Below are positions 21,488 through 32,860 of a stretch of 64,000 nt of DNA, one piece after another; position 1 is the stretch's first letter; each line of letters opens with the position of its first letter. The DNA is taken from NCBI GenBank assembly GCA_027604705.1, contig JADHYV010000088.1:1-64000 (forward strand), in the 5' to 3' direction. The position numbers and the translations under genes are program-made. The DNA comes from Allomyces arbusculus (taxonomy: Eukaryota; Blastocladiomycota; Blastocladiomycetes; Blastocladiales; Blastocladiaceae). Below the pieces are notes generated by a model, which worked only from the letters and a program-made list of their open reading frames with translations, had not been told where the DNA came from and did not search any database.

Positions 21488-24400
21488 ATGCCGTCGATGG
21501 CCAAATCACGGCGGCCACCCCGACCCATGTCCCCGATTCTGCGCCTGGGAGCGACCATGCTCCTTGCCCTCACTCTCGCATTAATGACGCTGCAGTCATG
21601 GTCGTTTGTCGCTGCAGTTCCGACCAACCTGACCGTCCTCGTACTACTGCCTCTGTCGGACCCGAGTACGCTCTGTGTCCATGCACCAGCACGCTGCTCC
21701 AGTCGGTCCCTGACTCGAAACCATCCATTTCTAGCCGCAGCCGCCGTCTTTCGGAGTTTTGCCGACGTCATGAGTGTTGCGCCGCCGGCCATGAACGCAA
21801 TCGACCCGGACCACAACTACCAGCTTGTCGTTCAGGACACGGGCGGTGTGCGGAGCAACGCCGTCACTTTGCTGCTGAACGTGACGGCCCAGCAGCCGGT
21901 GCACGCACTTGTCGGCGAGTATTCTTCGCGCGTCACTCTCGGTGTCGCGCTCGCCGCCAACTCGCGCCGGCTTTGGCACTGCGGTGTTGCCTCTGCGATT
22001 GATTTCGACAACAAGCAGGACTTCGGATCCTTTTTCCGGATCGCTCCTGTGCGTCTTTTTCTGACAACGGTGAAAGAATGTAGGTTCAACGCTGACACAT
22101 CCATCATGAATACGTATGTCGACCAGAACGACAACCAGCAGGGACCGGTTCTGGCCCAGTTTGTCGCGTCCATGTCGTGGCGCGCCGTTAACATCCTCGC
22201 CGTCGCGGATCCGTACGGCCAGTCGCGTATGTGCTCATCGTGGTCCCGTGTGTCTCTTTACCTTGACTCAATGGCCATGCTCGTCGGAATCTAGTCTCGT
22301 CGACTTTCTCCGCGTCGGCCGACCGGCTCGGTATTTCGCTCTACACACTGCAGCAATACGCGCCCGGAACGACAGATTTTGGCGTCCATCTTGACACCAT
22401 TCGCGCCGGCGGGTCCAAGATCGTGATGTTTTATGGGTATGTTTCTTTCCATTTTTCACCATGCGACCTCGCACTTGGACTAACCCACGTACGTTTATGT
22501 TTCGCAGCTTCCCCGGCGACTGCAAAGTGATTCTGCGGCAGGCCAAGGCCAAGGGGATGGTGGGGCCCGACTGGGTCTGGGTACTTGTTCACAAATCGAG
22601 TTCATTCGATTCTCGGCGTGCTTTTCTTTGCTCTCATTGCTCTTCACGCCAGGTCGGGACCCACACGATGTACAATTACCTCGACACGCTCACCATGGAC
22701 AGCGACCGACGCCTAGCCGACGGCATGCTGTTTTCCGCGCTGCGCGAGGACCACTCGACGCCGGAATACCAGGCCTTGCGCTCCTCGTTCCTCGCTCAAT
22801 TCCCGTCGCGGTCCGAGTCGGTGCTCGGCGGCTTTGCGCTCATGTACTTTGACTGCTTTTTGGCTCTCGCCAAGGGTGCGTACATTGTCGCGTCGACCTG
22901 CACTTGAACGTGCTGACCGTACTGACAAAACTGCGTGGCATTCGTACGCCCAGGGTTCAAGAAGATGACGACGCTCTATGGCGAAGCAGCCGTCCAGTCG
23001 CACTCGTATTCCGCGACGTTGCCGGAATTTCTGTCGCCGTTCAATGGCACGACGGACTCGGTTGCCTTCACAGAGCAAGGAAGTCGAATCGTGTAAGCCT
23101 TTCTTTTGTATTGCTGTGCACGGTTACCGCTTTCCTTGACCAAGCGCGGCACTATTCACACTTCTATTCGTGTAGGCACGAGTGGCAGATCATGAACATC
23201 TACAACAATTCGAACCGTGCTTCATACGCCGTGTTTGAGAGCGGCCAGGTGGAAAGAGTCGCTGATCCGATTTTCTACGGCGGGTCGATGACCATTCCGG
23301 CCGACCGCCCACCGCTCGCGATTGCTTACCCGCAGTGGAACGACATGGGCGTCCAAGTGCTGGCCGTGATCCGCGGGCTCATGATCCTGGCCATACTCGG
23401 CGGCATGACGTTCTTGGCCATGAATCGCGCCGAAAAGCAGATTCGGCAACTGTCGCTGCCATTTTTGCTTTTCATCTCGCTCGGCTGCGTCCTGATCCTG
23501 GCCTCTGAATTTATACTGATCGGTGTGCCGAGCGCGCCAGCGTGCCACGCATCGACGGTCGTGTTCACGTTTGCCTACGAAATGGTGTTTGCGTCGGCCA
23601 TCGTCAAGACTTATCGGGTCCGTTTTGTGTTCTCTTCGCCTGCTTGGGCGGGTACATTTACCTGTTGCTCGTTGACTGACCCTTTATCGTCCAGATTTTC
23701 CGCATCTTTGACAAGTGCGTGTTCGCGCAAGATCGAGCCTTCTCCGTATCCGGCTGACTCCTCTTCCGGCACCAGCACGCGCATCAGCAAAGGCGGGCTC
23801 AAGTCGCACGTGCTGTTCCGCAACGTGGCCATGGTCATGGCAGTGCAAGCGGTCTTGTTTATCATTTGGGTCGCTGCGTTCCCCGTGTGGCCGGCGCTCG
23901 TCACGACCAAGACGTCGCTCTACTACGAGTGTCGCCCGACTAACGTTGCTGGTCATTGGGCCATTGTCGGTGCCTCGTTTGCCTTCAACGGCGTTATGCT
24001 GCTCCTGCTGTCGTACCTGGCGTACAAGACGCGCAATGTGGATTCGTCGTACCGCGAGACGTCGTGGTACGTCCTGATTCAGATCCCTTCATGGGCGCTC
24101 GTCGGACTTGGGCTAACTGACACGGTTCGGTTATTGTCAAGGATTCTTCATGCAGCTCAAGTGAGAATCTTCCCCGTTCATGCTTTGCGAGCTCTCAAAC
24201 ACTAACTTACTTTAAACGCCAACAGAACGTGTTCTTGTGCAGCGTCGTCATCGTGCCGCTGAGTCTCATGACCATCGAGTCGTTTGCGCTCACGGCCTAC
24301 TTTATTCGCTCTGTGTTCATGCTGTACGCCGTGGCCTTCACGTTTATGGCCCTCGTTGGTCGGCTCATTGTGGCCGTCTGGATCGAGCACCAGATCAAGG

Positions 24401-25161
24401 CGGTGACCCCTACCACGCTCATATCGACGACGCTCGCGTCCGCGGCTGACGGCCAGTTCCACCTGAGACCGAAGGGGTCCTCTGCCGACGGCGAGTCGCC
24501 CATGATACCGCGTCGCAGTACGACCGCCGGTTCGCCCGCGCAACCCACCAGCACCAATGGTGTGCCCGGATCCGAAATGGGCGGCGTCTTCCCGGTCCTG
24601 CGCCGCGGCGGCGGGCTCGGGTTCTTTGAGCGGTTCACGCAGACGTGGCGCACGACGCAAGTCTATCTTAACGTATCGCGCGGTCTTGTTGCGATTGCAC
24701 CACCGCCGCCCGGACTTGGGGTCGCGCGGAATGCGGGTGGAAGCACGACGTTGCGCAAGTCGGTGCGGAAACGAAGTGTTGCTGCACCCGCGGGCGCGAA
24801 CCACGACGAGCCCATGGGAGCCGCGATCCCGCTCACGAGCCTCGGGTTCGATGCGTCCCCCGCGGGCGCGCCGCCCGGGTGCCTCGAGTTGGTACATCTC
24901 GGATCGGGCGCCGCGTGGGTCGTGCAAATGAACGGGCCGGAGGAAGTGGCCGCGTGGACACATTACTTGAAGGCGGTCGCAAGCGTGATCACGTCGACGG
25001 GGTCGCGCACGGGCCAGACGTCGTCGTCGTCGGGTGGCACGAATAGCGCGACGAGCAACGTGATCGCGAGCGGGCGCACTCTGGCGTCGCAGTCGCCGTC
25101 GCCATCACCGGTGCCTGTACGCGCCAACTCGGACCGGATCATTCGCATGGCCGGGGGTTAG
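21488..25161 (+). CDS. class C (GABA-B-like) GPCR, receptor 2
   Basis: Twelve exons (21488-21665, 21735-22048, 22127-22226, 22295-22436, 22508-22580, 22653-22875, 22954-23092, 23176-23617, 23695-23714, 23776-24066, 24142-24160, 24226-25161) total 2877 nt, 958 aa. This gene has the fullest intron set of the array, including micro-exons of 20 nt (IFRIFDN) and 19 nt (ILHAAQ). Signal peptide, binding-fold ectodomain (AIDPDHNYQLVV, VGEYSSRVTLGVALAA, NDNQQGPVLAQFVASMSWRA) and seven membrane spans follow the family plan. The TM3 Cys (SAPACHAS) and the loop Cys (YYECRPTN) could form the class C disulfide. The tail carries FPVLRRGGGLGFFERFTQTW and LGFDASPAGAPPGCLELVHL ... EEVAAWTHYLKAVAS, the PH-like halves near residues 768 and 844-902. 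Its middle is closest to receptor 4. Ligand and G-protein partner unknown. Confidence 0.9.
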
Positions 25162-25660
25162 GCGCAGATCCTCCAACGGAGACGGGCGGACGTACGCGTG
25201 CATCGTGAGTGCAGAGGGACTGGCCGAGGACTGTGATTGTGCTTGATTCCACCAGTTTCTGACAGTTAGTATCATTTGAATAAAGTCCTCGTCGGGCACG
25301 TCTAGGACCGGACGGGGCTGGATGCACGGCGAGTCGGTCGGTTGCCGGAATAACGCCAGGCAATCGGAGCGTCTTGGGTCGTGGGCACTTGGGCGCAGTA
25401 TGGGCGGCAGGTCTTCCGCCTTCCGCCGGATGACCGCCAATGCCATCCAATGCCATCTGTTCCCACGCATCTGGCGTCGGTCGCACGCTGTCCCTCTCAC
25501 TACCACTCTCTCGCGCTATCACTCTCACCCTCTCACCCTCTCACTCTCACCCTCTCACTCTCACTCTCTCACTGTCACTCTCTCGCCCGCGCACTCTATC
25601 GCCGCACCGATCAGCGCAAGCAAGCCCACTTCCAACGCGGCCCCGCCAATACAACTAGCA
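25162..25660. other. intergenic / P450 leader
   Basis: No gene is seen. The downstream half is the presumed promoter and 5' UTR of the P450 gene and carries a strong pyrimidine-rich tract. Confidence 0.5.
25491..25595 (+). repeat. CT-rich (CTCTCAC)n-like microsatellite in the P450 leader
   Basis: About 100 bp consist almost wholly of C, T and A in units such as CTCTCAC and CTCACTCT, ending 66 bp before the P450 start codon. Pyrimidine-rich tracts just upstream of fungal start sites are common in strongly expressed genes, so it could be a promoter or 5' UTR element. Its repetitive nature also makes length variation likely. Confidence 0.8.
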
Positions 25661-27636
25661 ATGGGCGGCAACCAGCTCTCCCGCGCCATTGTCGACACGC
25701 TGCGCGGCGCGGCCGATCAGTACGGCCACCTCGCAGCGCGCCCGAGCCTGCGCACGATTTCGGCCGCACTCGTCGCGCTCATCTTCGCCGCCATTGCCAA
25801 GGAAGCAACACGCAATGCGCTCTTGGCGCGACACCTCCTGATCCAGGGCGTCCCCGAGCAGAAACTGACACGGACCAAGTGGTGGCTGCTCGGCCTGCAC
25901 CGGTACCTGCTGGGGCACATTCTCGAGCCGAAACCGCGCTCGCGCGGCGTCCATCGCGGCCCGGAGATGGCGCCGCTCTTGCATGGAAAGGGCGGAATCG
26001 ATGGGTGGGACGGTTGTGCCGGCAAGGAGCCGCTGATCGTGCTTTGCCGCTACGCGATGGTGCGTTTTCCTTGGCAGACAGAGGGAAGGACAGCGATCAC
26101 AGTAAAGCGACACAGTAAAGTGCCCACCTCACGCAAGTATACGCATGATTCGATGTATCTAGGGTGCTCCGAAGCTCGTCGTGACCGACCCCAAGGCGCT
26201 GCAGTTCATCCTGTCGTCGAACTCGTACCGTTTCCGCAAAAACGAAATGACGTGCCGCTTCATCGGCATGGTGACGGGCGATGCCGGTCTTCTCGTGGCG
26301 CAGGTACGCTTGCTGCACACGCGAGCCCTGTTTCTGCATGTTCGGCCTGATCGACCCCATTGATCACTTTCCCCACCGATTTGTCGTCACAGGGAGACAT
26401 GCACAAAATCCACCGTCGCATCATCAACCCGCTCTTTAACATGAAGACGCTCAAGCCGATCGTACCAGCGATGCTTGCGTCGCTCGACGAGCTCTACGCG
26501 ATCATTGACCATTCATCGCCGTCGCAGGCCTTGCCCTTCCACGAATTGAGCGGCCATTTGACGCTGAACGTGATCGGTCGCACGGCCATGAACTACGAGT
26601 TTGATGCCTTGTCCCCCGAGGGGTCGGCCGTTTCGCGAGCCTACGACGAGGGCGCCAAGGTGCTCAATGAGTCTCTTCTGCTCATGCTGGGTCTACAGTT
26701 CCCCAACACCATTGGCCGCATCCCGACGCGCGCCAAGCGGTTCATCAAGCGCAACGTGGTGGGCAAGGCGATCAAGGAAATGCTGCGCATTGCCGAGCAG
26801 GACCTGAATGGCGTGACTCTGATCCACGAGCTCCTGCGGCAGAACAAGGACCAGGCCCTGACCGAGCACGAGCTTGTGTGTGAGCTGCGCACGTTTCTGG
26901 CGGCGGGCCACGAGACCACGGCCTCGGCCCTCAAGTCTTGCATTCTGATGCTCGCACAGCACCCGGACGTGCAGCAGGATTTGTTCGAGGAACTGGACGC
27001 CGTGGCGGACCGCCTCGACGACTATGATGTGCTGCTCAAGCTGCCGCGGCTCAACAACGTGATCAATGAGACGCTGCGCATGTACTCGCCGTCCTTGAAC
27101 TCGACGCGCAATGCCGGCCCGGGTGGGGTGACGCTCCCTACCAGCACGTTGGGCCCGCTCTATCTTCCGGAAGGATTCCGAATTGAGATCCCCACGGTAC
27201 CATGCTTGCAGTCTCGCTCTGTCTCTCACCATCGAATGTTCCATCAAACTGATCGTTCCCGTCCGTGCATCCATTCTTCCTGTAGCGCGGCATGCTTCTC
27301 GACCCCTTTGTGTGGGGCGACGACGCCATGGAGTGGAAACCGCAGCGCTGGGACTCGATCGACCTGGTCGTTGGGCTCGCAGACGTGCCGGTGGAGCGGA
27401 TCGTGAATGGGCGGCGGCAGATCGGGACCTACGAGTACATGCCGTTCCTGGCCGGCCCGCGCGCGTGCATTGGCCGCCAGTTTGCGCTCATGACTCTGCG
27501 CTTGTTCGTGGCCGGGATTGTGCACAGGTACCAGCTTGCAACCGACGTGCCCATTGGTGGGGAAACGCTGGCGTGTGCCATCTCGGTGCGGATCACGGAC
27601 GTGCCCATCACGTTTGTGCGGCGCCATGTCGAGTGA
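25661..27636 (+). CDS. cytochrome P450 monooxygenase
   Basis: Four exons (25661-26059, 26163-26303, 26393-27196, 27286-27636) give 1695 nt and 564 aa. An N-terminal hydrophobic segment (ISAALVALIFAAIAK) would anchor it in the ER. P450 hallmarks follow in order: VVTDPKALQFILSS, the HKIHRRIINPLF helix C region, the I-helix oxygen-binding AGHETT (residues 351-356), the K-helix ETLR, WKPQRW in place of PERF, and the haem loop FLAGPRACIGR with the axial Cys at about residue 509. The haem motif has P where G or H is common. It is a whole microsomal class II enzyme by layout and needs a separate reductase, not seen here. It sits between receptors 2 and 3 on the same strand. Substrate and CYP family cannot be read from the sequence. 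Confidence 0.92.
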
Positions 27637-28537
27637 GCAGCCAGCCACGCTCCACGACGTATTTATTGTTTCTCTGTCTCGAGCAGTTTTGTCGCACGGT
27701 ATTTGTAGGCCATGGATCGACATGCTCCATATATGACTTGTGTGCAGGCCTCTTGTTTCGATGCTTGCCAACCTCGTCACAGCCAGCCGCTGCGCACCCC
27801 GTCGTCAAGACCCACCACGCCAAATTTCGAAATCATCGCGGCTCGGCTCGACTCGATCTCGCGTGTGCGTTTTCTTTGCCTCGACGGCGGATCAGCCCGT
27901 TGGAGAGTGTTAGACGCGGTCACGTTTGTTATTCGGACGTGCTTGAATCAGTCGCCTCTCAAACACCCCATGTTGGCAGCACGTTGCAACTTGCGAAGAT
28001 CAGAGCCAGTAGACGCAGACCACCAGCAACTTGCCGCAATCAATACGCGGTCGCCTTTGAGTGCATGTCCAACACGTCCGCACGCTGCGTTCGTCCCACC
28101 ACCGTGTTGACGCGCCATTCACGGCCGCATCCTCGCCCTCTAACGCGCGCGCGTGACTCGGTCACATGGACCTGCGAACCGTTGTGAACGCTGGCCCAGT
28201 TTTATGAAGTGCCGGTTCTCGTCGGTGCTCGTGCCATGAAGCGCACGCAATGGGGTCGATGTAGACCTCGTCCCGCGCGCTCGCAATCGAATCGAACAGT
28301 TGCTGGTCGACACAGGATGGTGGAGGGTTGGCGCCCTCGGTGAAGCGCACACTGTCGTGGACAGACAAGCCGCTTGCAGCACCTTTTCTCCCTGTGCGGC
28401 CCGAGAGGCTTTTTCGCTTTGCTTTCCCCCGGATCAAGTTCCGCTCGCGAGCCGCTGCCATCCTGCTCGACCAAGGACCTCCGACAGCAGCGATTGCACA
28501 CCTTTGCCGACTCGACTCGTCAACCTCGTGCTTGAAT
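27637..28537. other. intergenic between P450 and receptor 3
   Basis: About 900 bp with no gene seen. Open frames on both strands, including a long minus-strand one that runs through receptor 3, look like shadows or chance. Confidence 0.5.
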
Positions 28538-31500
28538 ATGCGTGCGAGGTCCAGGCCGCGGCCGCCATCACAGCAAGCGGCACCGCCGCCACTACTCCGG
28601 CGCCTTGGACCCGTCTGGCTCGCGTGGACTCTGATCGCGGCGCTGGCGCTACAGCCATGGCAGTTCGCCGCAGCCGTGCCGACCAACTTGACGATCCTGA
28701 TCCTCTTGCCGCTTTCCGACCCTGGTACGCCGCGAAAATGATCGAACTTGTGCAATTTTGGCTGCTCAGATGTCATTCTTTTGCAGGCGGGAACCCGAGC
28801 ATCTACCGCAGTTTCCAGGAGGTCATGAGCATCGCGCCGCCGGCCATGAACGCGATCGACCCAAACCACAACTACCAGCTCTTGTTCCAAGATACGGGCG
28901 GTGTGCGAGTCAACGCCATGAACGTGTTCCTCAATGTCACAAGCCAGCAGACCGTGCACGCGCTTGTGGGCGAGTACGCATCGCGTGTGACGCTGGGCGT
29001 TGCCCTCGCAGCCAACAATCGTCGGCTCTGGCACTGCGGTCTCGCCTCGTCCATGGATTTCGATAACAAGATTGATTTCCCATTCTACTTTCGGCCGACT
29101 CCGGTGCCGTTTCCATTCATTCGCCCGCGCGCAATGAGGGTCGTTTGCTAACGCTGTTGCGTTTCCAGAACGACAACCAGCAAGGCGCAATCTTGGCGCA
29201 TTTTGTCTCGTCCATGTCGTGGCGCGCCGTGAATATTCTCGCCGTTGCGGACCCGTTCGGCCAGTCGCGTGCGTATCATTCATACCAAATCACCGCAGAT
29301 GATTTGCCGTACTCACGGAGCCTCGTTCGGTTCGTAGTGTCGGCAACGTTTTCGACCGCGGCCGACCAGCTCAGCGTGTCCCTCTACTCGCTTCAGCAGT
29401 ACCTGCCCGGCACGACCGACTTCACCGTGTACCTTGACACGATTCTCGCGAGCGGGTCCAAGATTGTCATGTTTTTCGGGTTTCCAAACGACGCAAAGTT
29501 GATTCTGCGGCAAGCAAAAGCCAAGGGCATGGTCGGGCCGGACTGGGTCTGGGTACGCGTTTGCGGTCGCGTTTACTCAGCTCTTGACATGCCTTTCTGT
29601 TCTCTCACCACTCAGCGTCCCTTCTCGTCCAGGTTGGGACGCACACGATGTACAACTACCTCGACAATTTGGCCACGGAAACCGACCGCCGCCTCGCCGA
29701 CGGCATGCTGTTTACGACTCTGCGCGAGGATCACTCAACACCGCAGTACCAGACTGTGCGGTCACAGTACCTGGCCCAGTACCCGTCGCGGCCCGAGTCG
29801 CTGGTGTCGGGATTCGCGCTCACGTACTACGACTGCCTCCTTGCGCTCGCCTACGGTATTGGCCCTTCCTCCCGCGCACCGCCATTTCATGTTACTGGTT
29901 GCGCCGACTGACCGTTCACTTCCGCCGTCCAGGATTCAACAAGATGACGACGCTCTACGGAGACGCGGCGGTGCAGACGCACTCGTATTCGGCCAGCGTC
30001 GCCGATTTCTTGGTTCCATTCAGTGGAACGACGGGCTCGTTGACGTTCTTGCCAACTGGAAGCCGCGATGTGTGCGTGGTTTGTGCCTGCTTCTCGCACC
30101 GCTCTCGACTGATGCTAATCCCTGTGGCTCCCCAGCCGCGAGTGCCAGATCATGAATATCTACAATGGTTCCGCTCGCGTTGCCTACGTCATGACGCCAA
30201 GTGGGTCGGTGGACAAGCTCGTCGACCCAATATTCTACGGTGGTTCGACTGCGATCCCCGTCGACCGCCCGCCGCTCGCGATCGTGTACCCGCAATGGAC
30301 CGATGCGGGCGTCCAAGCCCTCTCCGTGCTTCGCGGGCTCATGATCCTGACCATGCTCGGCGGCACGGTTTTCCTCATTGTTCACCGCGCCGAAAAGCAG
30401 ATTCGACAGCTGTCGCTCCCGTTTCTGCTCGTCATTTCGCTCGGTTGCATCCTGACCCTGATCTCCGAGTACATTCTGATCGGCGTGCCGAGCGCGCTGG
30501 CGTGTCACACGTCGACGATCGTGTTCACGTTTGGGTACGAAATGGTGTTTGCGTCGGCGATTGCCAAGACATACCGGGTTCGTCTTCTGTTTGCACATCA
30601 TGCAGCCAGCGACTTTCAGTGCGCGTTGGCTCGACTGACACTCGCTTGCCTGCGACACAGATTTATTGCATTTTCGATAATTCGCGAATCAGCAAGGGCG
30701 GGCTCAAGTCGCAGGACCTTTTCCGCAATGTCGCCATGATCATGGCGTTCCAGGTGATTTTGTTCATCATTTGGATTTTTGCCTTCCCCGTGTGGCCGAC
30801 GCTCGTCGCGTCCAAGACGGCCGCATGGTACGAGTGCCGCCCGACCAACGTGGCCGGCCACTGGACGATCGTTGGACTCTCGTTTGCCTTCAACAGCATC
30901 ATGTTGCTGTTCGTGTGCTACTTGGCCTATAAGACGCGCAACGTGGATTCGTCCTATCGTGAGACGCATTGGTACGCCCTTCTGGTTTGTTCTTATGCTA
31001 TTTGTACCGATCCCTGACTCGGTTCCTCTCTCTACCGACAAGGATCTTGTACACCGGACAGGTACTTTGAAACACACGCCTTTCTCCGCTCGTGCTGCCC
31101 TTCAAGCTGACACCAGCGCTCGCTCCGTCGTAGAACGTGTTCGTGTGCTCGGTCGTAATCATCCCGCTGAGCCTCGTCATGGTCGAGTCGTTTGCGCTCA
31201 CCGCCTACTATATTCGCGCCGTGGCCATGCTCTTTGCCGTCGGATTCGCCTACCTCGCCCTCGTCGGTCGACTGGTCGTGGGCGTGTGGATGGACCACCG
31301 CCTGGCCGCGGGCATTGTGCCCGCCACCAAGCTGAGTGGCACGATCGCGTCGGTCATTGACGCACCCGCTCAGTTCAAGCTCAAGGGCGCGTCGACCAAC
31401 GAACTCATGAACCGGTCGAATACGGTCCTCGGGCAAGCTGCCGGCGCGGCGATTGGCGTACCCGGATTCGAAGTCGGCGGCGTCTACCCGGTCTTGCGGC

Positions 31501-32090
31501 GCGGCGGCGGGCTTGGGTTCTTTGAAAAGTTTACGCAGACGTGGCATGCGACACAGGTCTACATGAACATGCCGCGCGGGATTGTCGCGATTTCGCCGCC
31601 GCCGTCGACCTCGACTGCGGCCACGGGTAAGAAGAATACGGGCGGTGGGAGTACGACCGTGCGCAGTTCCCTGCGCAGCAAGCGCGGGGCGGCCGCGGCG
31701 GGCGAGGAGACGGGGACCGTGATTCCTCTTGCCGGGCTCGGGTTTGATGCGTCGCCCGCGGGCGCGCCGCCCGCGTGCCTCGAGCTCGTGCATTTGGGTT
31801 CGGGCGCGGCGTGGGTGGTGCAAATGACGCCCGAGGAAGTGGTCGTGTGGTCGCAGTACTTGAAGGCGGTCGCGAGCGTGATCACGACGGGGACTGGGTC
31901 ATCAACGGGCGGGTCTCGGTCGGGGAATGGACATCTGTCCAGTGGTGGCGGCGGTGGCGGTGGTGCTGGCACCACAAGCATTCCGGCGATCAGTGTTGGC
32001 CGCCCGCCCATGTCGCCCGATGCGGCGCGTGGTACGGGGCGGGTGCAGTCGCAGCGGCCGCAGTTGGGCGCGGGCGGGGACTTGGAGTGA
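28538..32090 (+). CDS. class C (GABA-B-like) GPCR, receptor 3
   Basis: Ten exons (28538-28724, 28787-29103, 29169-29268, 29338-29552, 29633-29855, 29933-30071, 30136-30577, 30661-30971, 31043-31061, 31134-32090) total 2910 nt, 969 aa. After a signal peptide (LIALALQPWQFAAA region) comes the binding-fold ectodomain with AIDPNHNYQLLFQDTGG and VGEYASRVTLGVALAA, then the 7tm_3 domain. The KTYR motif is followed by IYCIFDN, unlike IFRIF in most paralogs. The 20-nt micro-exon seen in receptors 1 and 2 is fused to the next exon; the 19-nt exon (ILYTGQ) is kept. The intron within MFFG/FPND is absent. The tail PH-like blocks lie near residues 768 and 846-903. From about 31748 to 31890 the DNA is practically identical to receptor 4. 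The receptor should sit in the plasma membrane with its ectodomain outside. Confidence 0.9.
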
Positions 32091-32860
32091 AGACTTTAGC
32101 AAGGAGAGGGTGGAGAGCGTAACTGGATCAGCACAAGCATCTTTCCTTGCCAGGTCAAAGGGGATCAATGCGTATCTGGAAGTGTGGCTGGGCCATGACG
32201 CGGTCACGTTGTCCACTGTCTCCTGCCATGATCACACATCAGCGAACTGCAGCTTCCAGACTCCAGTCCACCAGCGCGCCGACGCTGTGATCCGCACTCG
32301 CCACCCGTTCGCGCGAACCAGATCGCCCTCGCTCGCGGCTTACTGCATTCATGAGACCGCGGTTCAGCCTGCCGGCCGCGTGCATTCCCGGTGAGCTGCG
32401 ATCAACTCCCGCCGCTGCATGGCCCATGCCGCGACAACGCCGTGCCCCGCAAAAGTCATCATGACAATGCCTCCAACTGCAAAAGCACGGTGTGCGAATG
32501 GGGGACGCTATCGGTGCTCTGCAGCCAACGCAGGCCGCAGCTTCGCTGATGCGCCAGCGCGCGTTGTCCATGTCGAGCGTGACGCGCGATCAATTGTTGG
32601 GCTGTGCTGCTCGCATTCTCGAACACCGCTGTCTCACGAGGTGACGGTTGCGAGGGCAAAAGCACGGGTGTGACCACTTCGACACGAACGCAGATCGGCT
32701 TGGAAGCTTGACATTGGTCTCTCAACACTGGCGTTTGCCCCGGGGGTTTGGGTTGAACGCGCTGGGCAGCTGCCCGACGTTGGACGCGCGTCCCTCCCAG
32801 TATTCGCTTCTCGTAGCGAGCAATTCTCCGCAACCCGTGGCGCCCTCAACCGTGATCAAG
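32091..32860. other. intergenic between receptors 3 and 4
   Basis: About 770 bp with no gene seen. It holds the receptor 3 3' end and the receptor 4 promoter. Confidence 0.5.

Noticed and set aside
27244-29283. Minus-strand frames of 178 and 373 codons across the P450 end and receptor 3
   Set aside because: Antisense to exons with clear P450 and receptor motifs.
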